Positions 17,011 to 25,859 of a DNA stretch of 64,000 bases are shown piece by piece. The translations under genes were made by a program, and so were the position numbers. Location: contig NZ_JAFEUM010000004.1 of NCBI RefSeq assembly GCF_016900875.1, positions 186,001 to 250,000 on the forward strand, read 5' to 3'. Numbering within the stretch: the first letter of the stretch is position 1; every line of letters starts with the position of its first letter. Origin of the DNA: Vibrio ulleungensis (GTDB lineage: Bacteria; Pseudomonadota; Gammaproteobacteria; Enterobacterales; Vibrionaceae). The notes below the pieces were generated by a model. It saw nothing but the letters and a program-made list of their open reading frames with translations. It was not told where the DNA came from and made no database searches.

Positions 17011-18253
17011 GACTTGCTCCTGAATTTTCCTGATTGTCACCCGACTCTGCGAGCAAAACTCTCGGCGGCACTTTAACCACCCCTTGCATAAGAATGCGTG
17101 CGCTACGGCTCATGGTGGCTTGCTTAACTTTCCAATGTTCGACACCTTGCTTTGCATCGGGATTGCATGCGATGGCGCCAACTTTTAAGCAGCCTGAAGG
17201 GTGTCCAAATGTGATGCTCTGTGATTGATTGCCTTCCCCAGAGCAGAGACGATTAACCAACGTCCCTTCTATGGCCGCAGCACTGGCAATCGCCACTGCT
17301 GCGGTTCCCATCATGGCATGATGAAGTTGCCCCATAGACAGGGCTCTAACATTAAGATCAATGTCCGCTGCATGCACCTCTGTACCACTTGAGGTTACGT
17401 AGTCTTTGGCTTTCGACACAAACGCAACTTTTGGGGTGTGCTGGCGAATTTTTGCTTCATCGAGATGAGTAATGAGGCCCATCGCCAAGGCGGCATGCGC
17501 TCGTATCGACTCCAGTTGCTCAAGGCGAGCGGTGTCGCTGTTGATGTCGGATTGTAATTCTACGCCCGTTAACCCAATTTCTTCCGCGGTCACAAAAACC
17601 GTTGGGATCCCTGCGTTGATCATCGTGGCGCTCAGCACTCCAACATCGGGAACCTCTAAATCGTCCATCACATTGCCTGTAGGGAACAGCACTCCTGATG
17701 TTGGCTCAAGAAAATCAACGGCAATTTCGGCGGCAGGAAAGGCCACACCATCCAACATAAAATCGCCTAGCTCTTGAACTTCACCCTCACAAATTGGCAA
17801 ATGCACTTGCAGAGTTTTTTCAATGTTGGCTTGCCAGATTTTTATCAGTGCCTTGCCATTATTAGGCAGTACGTCTTGCTCAATCAGGCCGCTGTGCACC
17901 GCAAAGGCGCCGACTGCTGCGGTGAGGTTGCCACAGTTACCGCTCCAATCAATAAAGCCACCTTTCACGCTGCCACCATCGATAGAAACCTGACCAAACA
18001 GGTAATCAACCTGATGATCGTCGCGATCACTTTTAGAGACGATAGCGACTTTACTGGTGCTGGACGTCGCCCCACCCAATCCATCAATCTGCTTAGAATA
18101 TGGATCGGGGCTGCCGATCACACGCATGAGCAACGCATCGCGAACAGGGCCCGGTACTTGCGCTTCGATCGGTAAGTCGTCGAGTCGAAATAGCACCCCT
18201 TTACTGGTGCCACCACGCATGTAGGTTGCAGAAATTGAAATCTGTTTACTCAT
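17003..18253 (-). CDS. prpF: 2-methylaconitate cis-trans isomerase PrpF
   Basis: A 416-residue PrpF-family isomerase. It converts the trans isomer of 2-methylaconitate made by AcnD into the cis isomer, so the pair replaces PrpD in this version of the methylcitrate cycle. Diagnostic stretches are TYMRGGTSKGVLF at the N-terminus, DGLGGATSSTSKVAI, IDWSGNCGNLTAAVGAF and the C-terminal block LMQGVVKVP. The two diaminopimelate-epimerase-like halves are both present. It overlaps acnD by 4 bases (ATGA) and prpE by 8, as expected for a tightly coupled operon. Confidence 0.95.
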   Translation of the reverse strand: MSKQISISATYMRGGTSKGVLFRLDDLPIEAQVPGPVRDALLMRVIGSPDPYSKQIDGLGGATSSTSKVAIVSKSDRDDHQVDYLFGQVSIDGGSVKGGFIDWSGNCGNLTAAVGAFAVHSGLIEQDVLPNNGKALIKIWQANIEKTLQVHLPICEGEVQELGDFMLDGVAFPAAEIAVDFLEPTSGVLFPTGNVMDDLEVPDVGVLSATMINAGIPTVFVTAEEIGLTGVELQSDINSDTARLEQLESIRAHAALAMGLITHLDEAKIRQHTPKVAFVSKAKDYVTSSGTEVHAADIDLNVRALSMGQLHHAMMGTAAVAIASAAAIEGTLVNRLCSGEGNQSQSITFGHPSGCLKVGAIACNPDAKQGVEHWKVKQATMSRSARILMQGVVKVPPRVLLAESGDNQENSGASHV

Positions 18254-20892
18254 ACAACCTCCTGCTCCATCGCTTCACTGGTGGCTAAAAAGTCCTGTGC
18301 GAATCTTTGCAATACTCCACCTGCGGTATACACCTTCACTTCATCTGCGGTATCCAAACGTGAAATAACAGTCACTCGTTGCTGCTCACCATTTTGACGA
18401 TGAATGAGAAGTGTCATTGCGTTTCCAGCGCAAATCTGCCCTTCTATATCAAAGGTTTCGGTGCCATCTAACGCTAAAGTGTGCCTATCAACACCTGCCT
18501 CAAATTGCAGCGGCAGAACACCCATTCCAACAAGATTGGTTCGGTGGATACGTTCAAAGCCTTCAGCAACAATGACTTCGACGCCAGCGAGTCGTACCCC
18601 TTTCGCTGCCCAGTCACGGGACGATCCTTGCCCATAATCTTTTCCAGCAATCACGATCAGAGGTTGCTCACGAACCATATAATGTTCAATGGCTTCCCAC
18701 ATACGAGTGACTTTACCCTCAGGCTCTATTCGAGCCAGCGAGCCCTGCACCACCTCGCCGTTTTCATTCACCATTTCGTTAAGCAATTTGGGGTTTGCGA
18801 GAGTCGCTCGTTGCGCAGTGAGGTGATCGCCTCGGTGGGTGGCATAGGAGTTAAAATCTTCTTCCGGCAATCCCATTTTCGCCAAATACTCGCCCGCAGC
18901 ACTGCTCGCCAAGATCGCATTTGACGGTGATAAATGGTCGGTCGTAATGTTGTCGCCCAAAATGGCTAGTGGTCGCATCGCGCGCATTGTTCGCGGCTTC
19001 GCCAGTACTCCTTCCCAATATGGCGGCCTGCGAATATAAGTGCTTTGTGCGCGCCAGTCATACAGAGGGCTAGTTGCTTGCTGATGCTCGTCTTGTTGAA
19101 ACATTTGCACATAAATCTGATTAAACTGTTCGGCTTTAACATGTTCACTGACAACCGCATCGATCTCTTCATCGGTTGGCCATAAGTCGCTAAGTAGGAT
19201 GTCATTGCCATTTGCGTCTATGCCCAATACGTCTTTTTCGATGTCAAAGCGAATTGAGCCCGCCAGTGCGTAGGCGACAACCAGCGGTGGTGACGCCAAA
19301 AATGCTTGCTTAGCATGGGGATGAATACGACCATCAAAATTACGATTTCCAGAGAGTACAGCGGTTGTGTACAGATCGTTGTCTACGATTTCTTGCTGTA
19401 TTGCTGGGTCCAACGCCCCACTCATACCGTTACAGGTGGTACATGCGTACGCCACGATACCAAATCCAAGCTTTTCAAGTTCAGGCAGCAAACCGGCTTT
19501 CTCCAGATAGAGTTTGGCCACTTTAGAGCCCGGAGCAAACGACGACTTCACCCAAGATTTTTTAACCAGCCCTAGTTGATTGGCCTTTTTAGCCACAAGT
19601 CCCGCAGCAACCAAGTTGCGTGGATTACTGGTGTTGGTACACGAAGTGATGGCTGCAATAATCACTGCGCCGTCTGGCATTGCGTCGCCGTCCGTGTTGT
19701 ACGCTTTAGCAATGCCTCGCTCGGACAGCTTAGCCGTTGGCAACCGGCGATGTGGATTCGACGGCCCTGCAAGGTTTCGCTCGACACTCGACAAGTCGAA
19801 CTCCAATACCCGAGGATATTTGGCTTTAGTGAGGCTATCAGCCCACAACCCAACCGTTTTGGCATACTCTTCAACTAACGCCACTTGCGCAGGCTCTCGA
19901 CCGGTGAGTTTTAGGTAATCAATGGTCTGCTGATCAATGTAGAAAAGACCTGCAGATGCCCCATATTCTGGGGTCATGTTAGAGATAGTTGCGCGATCGC
20001 CAATGGTCAGGTTTGCCGCTCCCTCGCCAAAAAACTCTAAGTAGCTAGAAACAACCTGTTGATTACGCAAAAACTCAGTCAGAGCTAATACGATATCCGT
20101 TGCGGTGATCCCAGGTTGACGCTTTCCGGTTAAGTTAACGCCGATAATATCGGGAAGACGCATCATTGAAGGGCGACCCAACATAACGGTTTCAGCTTCC
20201 AAACCGCCCACCCCAAGCGCAATCACACCTAACGCGTCTACGTGGGGGGTATGGCTGTCGGTTCCTACGCAAGTATCCGGATAGGCAACACCGTGCTTAA
20301 ACTGGATCACTGGTGACATTTTCTCGAGGTTAATCTGATGCATGATGCCATTGCCCGCAGGAATAACACTCACGTTTTCGAACGCTGTTTTACACCACTC
20401 GATGAAATGGAATCGATCGGCATTACGTCGGTCTTCAATGGCGCGGTTTTTCTCAAAGGCTTCGGGATCGTCACCACCGTGCTCAACCGCTAACGAATGG
20501 TCAACAATAAGTTGCGTCTCTACGACTGGGTTCACACGCGCAGGATCGCCCCCTTGGTCTGCGATAGCATCACGTAAACCGGCTAGGTCAACAAGAGCTG
20601 TTTGTCCAAGAATGTCATGGCAAACAACGCGAGCCGGATACCATGCAAAGTCCTGCTGCTGAGCGCCACTGGCGATTTGGGCTAGACCTGCTTTCCATTC
20701 TGCTTCGGGGCAATTTCTAACCAACTGCTCGGCAAGAATTCGAGAGGTGTAAGGCAAAGATTCGTAGGCGCCTTGCTGCACTGAATTTACTGCAGCTTCA
20801 ACGTCAATGTAATACGCACCACTAGGTAATAGTTTTGCAAATGCATTTTGATGGATAGGGTCTTTGTGTGTACTTTCGTTGGGCTTTGTCAT
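18250..20892 (-). CDS. acnD: Fe/S-dependent 2-methylcitrate dehydratase AcnD
   Basis: Aconitase-superfamily enzyme of 880 residues. It dehydrates 2-methylcitrate to 2-methylaconitate using a [4Fe-4S] cluster. Cluster ligands are visible in SCTNTSNPRN and YACTTCNG. The swivel domain at the C-terminus has IAGKDYGQGSSRDWAAKG and GFERIHRTNLVGMGVLP. Identity as AcnD rather than AcnA rests on the operon (prpF directly downstream, no prpD) and on the known pairing of AcnD with PrpF. It begins 9 bases after the end of prpC. Confidence 0.95.
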   Translation of the reverse strand: MTKPNESTHKDPIHQNAFAKLLPSGAYYIDVEAAVNSVQQGAYESLPYTSRILAEQLVRNCPEAEWKAGLAQIASGAQQQDFAWYPARVVCHDILGQTALVDLAGLRDAIADQGGDPARVNPVVETQLIVDHSLAVEHGGDDPEAFEKNRAIEDRRNADRFHFIEWCKTAFENVSVIPAGNGIMHQINLEKMSPVIQFKHGVAYPDTCVGTDSHTPHVDALGVIALGVGGLEAETVMLGRPSMMRLPDIIGVNLTGKRQPGITATDIVLALTEFLRNQQVVSSYLEFFGEGAANLTIGDRATISNMTPEYGASAGLFYIDQQTIDYLKLTGREPAQVALVEEYAKTVGLWADSLTKAKYPRVLEFDLSSVERNLAGPSNPHRRLPTAKLSERGIAKAYNTDGDAMPDGAVIIAAITSCTNTSNPRNLVAAGLVAKKANQLGLVKKSWVKSSFAPGSKVAKLYLEKAGLLPELEKLGFGIVAYACTTCNGMSGALDPAIQQEIVDNDLYTTAVLSGNRNFDGRIHPHAKQAFLASPPLVVAYALAGSIRFDIEKDVLGIDANGNDILLSDLWPTDEEIDAVVSEHVKAEQFNQIYVQMFQQDEHQQATSPLYDWRAQSTYIRRPPYWEGVLAKPRTMRAMRPLAILGDNITTDHLSPSNAILASSAAGEYLAKMGLPEEDFNSYATHRGDHLTAQRATLANPKLLNEMVNENGEVVQGSLARIEPEGKVTRMWEAIEHYMVREQPLIVIAGKDYGQGSSRDWAAKGVRLAGVEVIVAEGFERIHRTNLVGMGVLPLQFEAGVDRHTLALDGTETFDIEGQICAGNAMTLLIHRQNGEQQRVTVISRLDTADEVKVYTAGGVLQRFAQDFLATSEAMEQEVV

Positions 20893-20901
20893 ACGTCACT
20901 C

Positions 20902-22032
20902 CTAACGCTTGTCAATCGGCAACCAATCACGAGCCTCTGGGCCATCGTAGTCCGCGCTTGGGCGAATAATACGGTTATTGGCGCGCTGCTCAAACACGTG
21001 CGCAGCCCAACCGGTTAAACGACTCATCACAAATATTGGAGTAAACAATTTGGTCGGAATATCCATAAAGTGGTACGCCGATGCGTGGAAAAAGTCTGCG
21101 TTACAGAACAGTCCTTTCTCACGTTTCATCACCGCTTCAACCCGCTCGGACACCGCGTACAATTGAGTATCACCCACTTGCTCTGCAAGCTCTTTTGACC
21201 AATGCTTGATCAATGCATTGCGAGGATCACTTTCGCGGTATATCGCGTGGCCAAAGCCCATGATCTTGTCTTTGTTTTCAAGCATTGTAAGGATGTTGGC
21301 TTCAGCTTCATCGGGTGTTTGCCAATCTTCAATCATCGCCATGGCCGCTTCGTTAGCTCCGCCGTGAAGAGGGCCACGTAGCGTGCCAATCGCGGCGGTA
21401 ATGCACGAGTGCAGATCCGACAATGTTGAAGCGCACACGCGCGCGGCAAAAGTTGACGCGTTGAACTCGTGCTCTGCGTACAAAATTAACGAACAGTGCA
21501 TCACTTTTTTGTGCAGTTCGGATGGCGCTTTATCGGTCAATAATTTTAAGAAGTAGCCACCGATCGAGTCTTCGCTGTGATCTTCGGTATCGACTCTGAC
21601 CCCATCGTGGCTGAAGCGATACCAGTAACAGATGATCGCAGGAAACAGCGCTAACATGCGCTCTGTTGCGCCTCCTTGCTCTGAGAAGTCTTGCTCTTGC
21701 TCTAAATTACCTAACACTGAACAGCCAGTCCGCATAACGTCCATTGGGTGCGCGTCCGCTGGAATAAGCTCTAACGCCTCTTTCAATGCTTGCGGAAGTC
21801 CGCGTAGGCCTATTAGACGTGTCTTATAGTTGTCCAGTTCAGCTTGATTTGGAAGGTGACCAATAAGTAATAAATGCGCCACCTCTTCAAATTCTGCATG
21901 ATGGGCAAGATCCGTAATGTCGTAGCCTCGATAGGTAAGCCCAGTTCCGCTCACTCCAACAGTACATAAAGAGGTAACACCCGCGCTTTGGCCACGCAGC
22001 CCGGCTCCGCCGATAGGTTGATTATTTGGCAT
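20902..22032 (-). CDS. prpC: 2-methylcitrate synthase PrpC
   Basis: Citrate synthase-family enzyme of 376 residues that condenses propionyl-CoA with oxaloacetate. It has the short form without the N-terminal domain of GltA. Catalytic regions are seen: LHGGANEAAM (first His), MGFGHAIYRESDPR (second His) and the later Asp-containing NADFFHASAYHFMDIP. The ATG at 22032 has AAGGAG six bases upstream and yields the usual N-terminus; a GTG at 22053 would place the ribosome site inside the gene. About 160 bases separate it from prpB, the longest gap within the operon, so an internal promoter or processing site is possible. Confidence 0.95.
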   Translation of the reverse strand: MPNNQPIGGAGLRGQSAGVTSLCTVGVSGTGLTYRGYDITDLAHHAEFEEVAHLLLIGHLPNQAELDNYKTRLIGLRGLPQALKEALELIPADAHPMDVMRTGCSVLGNLEQEQDFSEQGGATERMLALFPAIICYWYRFSHDGVRVDTEDHSEDSIGGYFLKLLTDKAPSELHKKVMHCSLILYAEHEFNASTFAARVCASTLSDLHSCITAAIGTLRGPLHGGANEAAMAMIEDWQTPDEAEANILTMLENKDKIMGFGHAIYRESDPRNALIKHWSKELAEQVGDTQLYAVSERVEAVMKREKGLFCNADFFHASAYHFMDIPTKLFTPIFVMSRLTGWAAHVFEQRANNRIIRPSADYDGPEARDWLPIDKR

Positions 22033-22192
22033 ATTGAACTCCTTTTCTGTCACGCGTAGCGAATAACCGTGTTTGGTAGGTGCGCCCTACTCTTTGTGAG
22101 TCGGTTTTCGCCGCGTTGACTTTGATTTCACGTTATTGATTAATGTTGTATTCGAACTTAAGTTATTAAATTTCACTTACGCGACAGTGCGA

Positions 22193-23077
22193 CTAGCCAG
22201 AAAACAGCTGGTCCAATTTATCCTCGTAAGCGTGGTAATTGAGATGCGCATACAGCTCTTTACGCGTTTGCATACTGTCGACAACGGCTTGCTGGTGACC
22301 GTCTTGTAATATTTGGTTGTACACGCGTTCAGCCGCTTGATTCATCGCTCTAAATGCGCTGAGCGGGTACAACACCATATCGACATCCACTTCAGCTAAT
22401 TGTTGTTTACTAAATAGCGGGGTTTGGCCAAATTCGGTGATATTGGCCAAAACTGGCACCGACTTACCTGTTGCTTCACGTAATGAATCGGCAAACAGCT
22501 GATACTGACTAAGCTCGGTCATGGCTTCAGGGAAAATCATGTCTGCTCCAGCCTCAACACAAGCAACCGCACGCTCGATGGCGCGCTCTATTCCTTCTAC
22601 TGCTAGTGCATCGGTACGCGCCATAATCACAAATTGTTCATCGATGCGTGCGTCCACAGCCGCTTTGACGCGATCAACCATTTCTTGCTGCGTTACAATG
22701 GCTTTATTGGGTCGGTGGCCACAGCGCTTTTGTGCCACTTGGTCTTCCATATGCACTGCCGCAGCGCCTGCTTTTTCCATCGATTTGATGGTGCGAGAAA
22801 TATTAAATGCGCCACCAAACCCCGTGTCGATATCGACCAGCAGAGGCAAATCACATGCATTAGTAATTCGGTCTACATCCACCAGCACATCATTGAGTGA
22901 TGTAATACCGAGATCAGGTAAACCATACGACGCATTGGCCACGCCACCACCTGATAGGTAAATGGCGTGATGACCACTGTTTTTGGCCATCATTGCACTA
23001 TAGGCATTGACGGCTCCGACGATTTGTAGAGGGGAGTGCTCGGCTACGGTCTGTCTAAATTTCAATCCTTGGGACAT
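22193..23077 (-). CDS. prpB: 2-methylisocitrate lyase PrpB
   Basis: A 294-residue PEP mutase/isocitrate lyase-superfamily enzyme. It splits 2-methylisocitrate into pyruvate and succinate, the last step of the methylcitrate cycle. The conserved KRCGHRPNK loop holds the catalytic Cys; the metal-binding aspartates are in [14 protein letters not shown] and the block [11 protein letters not shown]. Length matches the family (about 295). It is the first enzyme gene of the operon, 39 bases after the GntR regulator stop. Confidence 0.96.
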   Translation of the reverse strand: MSQGLKFRQTVAEHSPLQIVGAVNAYSAMMAKNSGHHAIYLSGGGVANASYGLPDLGITSLNDVLVDVDRITNACDLPLLVDIDTGFGGAFNISRTIKSMEKAGAAAVHMEDQVAQKRCGHRPNKAIVTQQEMVDRVKAAVDARIDEQFVIMARTDALAVEGIERAIERAVACVEAGADMIFPEAMTELSQYQLFADSLREATGKSVPVLANITEFGQTPLFSKQQLAEVDVDMVLYPLSAFRAMNQAAERVYNQILQDGHQQAVVDSMQTRKELYAHLNYHAYEDKLDQLFSG

Positions 23078-23116
23078 GGTCTTTCTCCGTTCTTTTATCC
23101 GTTTTTCTAAGTGTCT

Positions 23117-23812
23117 TTATGCAGTTGGGCGAAGCTGCTTTTCAATGAGCTTGCGACTGCCAGAAATGTGTCTTCTCATTAGCATCTCAGCCAGCTCTGG
23201 ATCGCGGTTTCGAATCGCGTCTAAAATAAAGCGGTGTTCTTGCAGCGCGGTCGCGGGATCGGTTCGTGCTGTGCGCGACTGATGGCGATACATTCTGATC
23301 AAGTGGTAAAGCTCATCGCACAGCAGTGATATTAGCTTTTGATTTCCGCTGGCCTGAATAATTTGGTAATGAAAGTCGTAATCACCTTCTTGAGCGGCGT
23401 AGGTTTTACTGGTGGCAGCGCTTTGGTTTAAATACGCACTGTGCTGTTCGATAAGTGCCTCTAAAGCAGACAGTTGGTCCTCAGTAATGTGAGTGGCTGC
23501 CAATCGAGCCGCCATCCCTTCGAGACTTTCCCTCACGTCATACAGCTCAATAAGTCGATCGACATTAAATTCAACTACGGTTGCGCCAACATGGGGGGTG
23601 CGCTCAATTAGCCCTAAGCCCTCTAAACGCATAATCGCTTCACGTAATGGACCTCGACTTACTTGGTACCGCTTAGCCAGTTCTGGTTCAGAAATTTTAC
23701 TGCCTGGTCGAATGGTACCCGCCACAATAGCGTCCACAAGCCGCTCGGTTAGGCTTGCAGATTTGGTGTTTTCACTATTTTCATTACTGGGAAGTGCATG
23801 AACGTTTTGCAT
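23117..23812 (-). CDS. GntR-family (FCD) transcriptional regulator of the prp operon
   Basis: A 231-residue repressor-type regulator. The winged helix-turn-helix covers about residues 20-90 (ELAKRYQVSRGPLREAI, then RTPHVGATVV). The C-terminal all-helical FCD ligand domain holds metal-binding residues (DYDFHYQI, then RHISGSR). It is the first gene of the prp operon and so probably autoregulated. It takes the place of the sigma-54 activator PrpR of enterics; in Shewanella and Vibrio such a regulator has been called PrpQ. The ATG at 23812 is only five bases from the nearest operator palindrome and has no clear ribosome site, which is odd: the mRNA may be nearly leaderless. Confidence 0.88.
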   Translation of the reverse strand: MQNVHALPSNENSENTKSASLTERLVDAIVAGTIRPGSKISEPELAKRYQVSRGPLREAIMRLEGLGLIERTPHVGATVVEFNVDRLIELYDVRESLEGMAARLAATHITEDQLSALEALIEQHSAYLNQSAATSKTYAAQEGDYDFHYQIIQASGNQKLISLLCDELYHLIRMYRHQSRTARTDPATALQEHRFILDAIRNRDPELAEMLMRRHISGSRKLIEKQLRPTA

Positions 23813-23816
23813 TTAC

Positions 23817-23828
23817 ATTGTCGACAAT
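23817..23828. promoter_or_regulatory. Operator 1, ATTGTCGACAAT
   Basis: Perfect 12-base palindrome ATTGTCGACAAT just upstream of the GntR start codon. An identical copy lies 62 bases away. FCD-type GntR proteins bind short palindromes of this kind, so this is the likely binding site of the adjacent regulator. Confidence 0.75.
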
Positions 23829-23878
23829 AATAGGTTTGTGGTTATTTTTTACGCCATTACAGGGCAAAAAACAACAAT

Positions 23879-23890
23879 ATTGTCGACAAT
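23879..23890. promoter_or_regulatory. Operator 2, ATTGTCGACAAT, overlapping the -35 of the divergent gene
   Basis: Second identical 12-base palindrome. It covers TTGTCG, the probable -35 element of the plus-strand DUF1566 gene, and lies upstream of the minus-strand operon promoter. A repressor here could shut off both directions. Confidence 0.75.
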
Positions 23891-23907
23891 TACGACTAAG
23901 GTATAAT
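23880..23907 (+). promoter_or_regulatory. Predicted sigma-70 promoter of the DUF1566 gene
   Basis: -35 TTGTCG at 23880-23885 and a perfect -10 TATAAT at 23902-23907, spaced 16 bases. Transcription would start near 23914, leaving a leader of about 120 bases before the ATG at 24038. Confidence 0.6.
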
Positions 23908-24037
23908 CTTTGTAGGGTTATTTCCCCTTGTACAAAACATCGCAATGCCCAGTTTGTGACTAAACTCCATATTGTCTCCACATTTCCTGCACAAAGTTCC
24001 ACCATAGTGACGGCATGCAACGACAAGGAACACGTAC

Positions 24038-25264
24038 ATGACAACTCATAAAACAGCAATCGCAACAGCATTAACCAGCGCTGCTTTGGCGGTAACTATC
24101 CCAATGGCAAATGCCACTTCCGTCGAGACACCGCTTCTTCCTGATTCAGGACAAAGCGTTCAATACGATACTAATGGTGATGTGTTGGCGGCTTCAGACT
24201 CTAGCTTCTACACCGGACAAGATGCGTCGATACAAGGCAATGCTCCGCGCTACCTTGATAATGGTGACGGCACGGTCACTGACCTTAATACCGGGTTGAT
24301 GTGGCAAAAAGCACACGACTATACAGGACGTAATATGGCCGAAACCGTTGAACACGTTGAAGAGATGACATTGGCTGGCCATACAGATTGGCGTGTTCCT
24401 ACGATCAAAGAGCTCTACTCGTTAGCGAATTTCGATGGTGAACTGCTTAAGCCAGAAGACGGTGGCGAAAGTAAACCCTACATCAATACTGACTATTTTG
24501 AACATGAGTATGACAAGCGCTTGCCGTTTGCTGGGCAGTTCTGGTCAAGCACCACTTATGTGAAAAACGGCGTGCAAACTTATACCCAACACGGTGGTCT
24601 GCAGGGTGCGTTCGGATTTAACTTCTCTGATGGGCACATAAAATCATACGAAACCGGCTTATACATCGATGGCACCGAAATCGCTGACAGTGACGGCATT
24701 ATGGTTCCAGGCTGTTTTGTCCGCGCCGTGCGTGGCACAACAACCCTATACGATATGGACTATGTCGATAACAGTGATGGTACCGTTACCGACCAATCCA
24801 CAAACCTGATGTGGGCTAAGGCGGACAGTGGCCAAAAAATGGATTGGGTTGATGCCCTAGAGTATGCAGATAAAGCGGATCTCGCGGGATACAGTGACTG
24901 GCGCTTACCAAACGTTAAAGAGCTCCAATCTCTGGTCGATTATGAAAAAACCACTTTCCCTGCGATCAATACTGAGTTCTTTACAACCAGCGTGACAAAA
25001 TTTGAGTCTATGGAAGATGCTTATTACGTGTGGACAAGCACCACTCAAGGCGACTTCAAATGGACAGCTGCGTACGTGGCGTTTGGACAGGCGTGGAGCA
25101 AAAAGAATTCAGACGCTACTGAATACTTTGACTGGCACGGTGCGGGTGCGCAACGTAGTGACCCTAAATCAGGTAACCCTGCCGACTATGAGCTTGCGTC
25201 GGATATGGCGTCAGATTATATCTCTATTGAAAACTGGGTTCGATTAGTGCGAGACGCCAAGTAA
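24038..25264 (+). CDS. Exported protein with two DUF1566 (Lcl C-terminal) domains
   Basis: A 408-residue exported protein with a signal peptide ending near ANA (about residue 27) and AAGGAA ahead of the ATG. Two repeats follow. Each starts with NGDGTVTDLNTGLMWQKA or NSDGTVTDQSTNLMWAKA, continues with a DWRVPTIKELYSL/DWRLPNVKELQSL core, and ends with the WSSTTY/WTSTT and RAVRG/RLVRD segments. This is the Lcl_C/DUF1566 fold, related to C-type lectin-like modules and known in collagen-like or surface proteins. No collagen repeat is present. It is divergent from the prp operon and shares its operators, so its function may be tied to propionate or a related signal. Confidence 0.85.
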   Translation: MTTHKTAIATALTSAALAVTIPMANATSVETPLLPDSGQSVQYDTNGDVLAASDSSFYTGQDASIQGNAPRYLDNGDGTVTDLNTGLMWQKAHDYTGRNMAETVEHVEEMTLAGHTDWRVPTIKELYSLANFDGELLKPEDGGESKPYINTDYFEHEYDKRLPFAGQFWSSTTYVKNGVQTYTQHGGLQGAFGFNFSDGHIKSYETGLYIDGTEIADSDGIMVPGCFVRAVRGTTTLYDMDYVDNSDGTVTDQSTNLMWAKADSGQKMDWVDALEYADKADLAGYSDWRLPNVKELQSLVDYEKTTFPAINTEFFTTSVTKFESMEDAYYVWTSTTQGDFKWTAAYVAFGQAWSKKNSDATEYFDWHGAGAQRSDPKSGNPADYELASDMASDYISIENWVRLVRDAK

Positions 25265-25279
25265 CAAGCTGGTGTTTGA

Positions 25280-25309
25280 CGATGTGGTGCAAATCAAAGC
25301 ACCACATCG
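25280..25309 (+). terminator. Hairpin after the DUF1566 gene
   Basis: Perfect 11-bp stem CGATGTGGTGC/GCACCACATCG with an 8-base loop, 15 bases after the stop. The T-run that follows (ATTCGTTTT) is imperfect. Confidence 0.65.
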
Positions 25310-25355
25310 ATATTCGTTTTACTGATTTGCACCCCGCTAACATCTGCGACGACCT

Positions 25356-25859
25356 TTATTGATGCTCAATGTAATTCAAAATATTCTGCACAACGGTTGC
25401 AGCGCTTTCTCGAGAATCAATGATCCAAGTATTAGCTTCATTGTCTGGCCGCTCTAAGGTGTCAAATTGACTGGCCAACATATGGGCTTTCATAAAGTGA
25501 CCTTGCCGCTTCTGCATGCGTTGAGCAATAATGTCTATAGGGGCGTCCAAAAACACAAATTGCAGGTCAACCCCTGCCCTGAGTTGCTCACGATAGATCT
25601 GTTTTAACGCAGAGCATACCATGACGCCACCACGCCCTTCTGAAACCCACTCCCTTAGTTGCTGGTTAATAATCGCCAGCCAGGGCGCTCTATCGCTGTC
25701 ATCCAGAGCAATGCCTTCGCTCATTTTGTCTATGTTACTTTGTGGGTGGAGGTCGTCACCGTCAACGAACGCCACGTCCAATGCCTGTGCCAATTGAGCT
25801 GCAATGCTGCTTTTACCGCTCCCGCTAACCCCCATAACTAAATAGATGCTATTCGTCAT
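25356..25859 (-). CDS. gntK: Gluconokinase
   Basis: Gluconate kinase of 167 residues that phosphorylates D-gluconate to 6-phosphogluconate. Walker A GVSGSGKSS lies near the N-terminus, followed by the family signature VDGDDLHPQSNIDKMSEG, then DDSDRAPWL and VCSALKQIYREQLR. The ATG at 25859 gives the usual length; a longer frame to 25934 runs into the upstream gene. The first 11 bases overlap the end of the GH94 phosphorylase gene, so the two are translationally coupled. This fits a pathway in which the phosphorylase releases gluconate. Confidence 0.93.
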   Translation of the reverse strand: MTNSIYLVMGVSGSGKSSIAAQLAQALDVAFVDGDDLHPQSNIDKMSEGIALDDSDRAPWLAIINQQLREWVSEGRGGVMVCSALKQIYREQLRAGVDLQFVFLDAPIDIIAQRMQKRQGHFMKAHMLASQFDTLERPDNEANTWIIDSRESAATVVQNILNYIEHQ

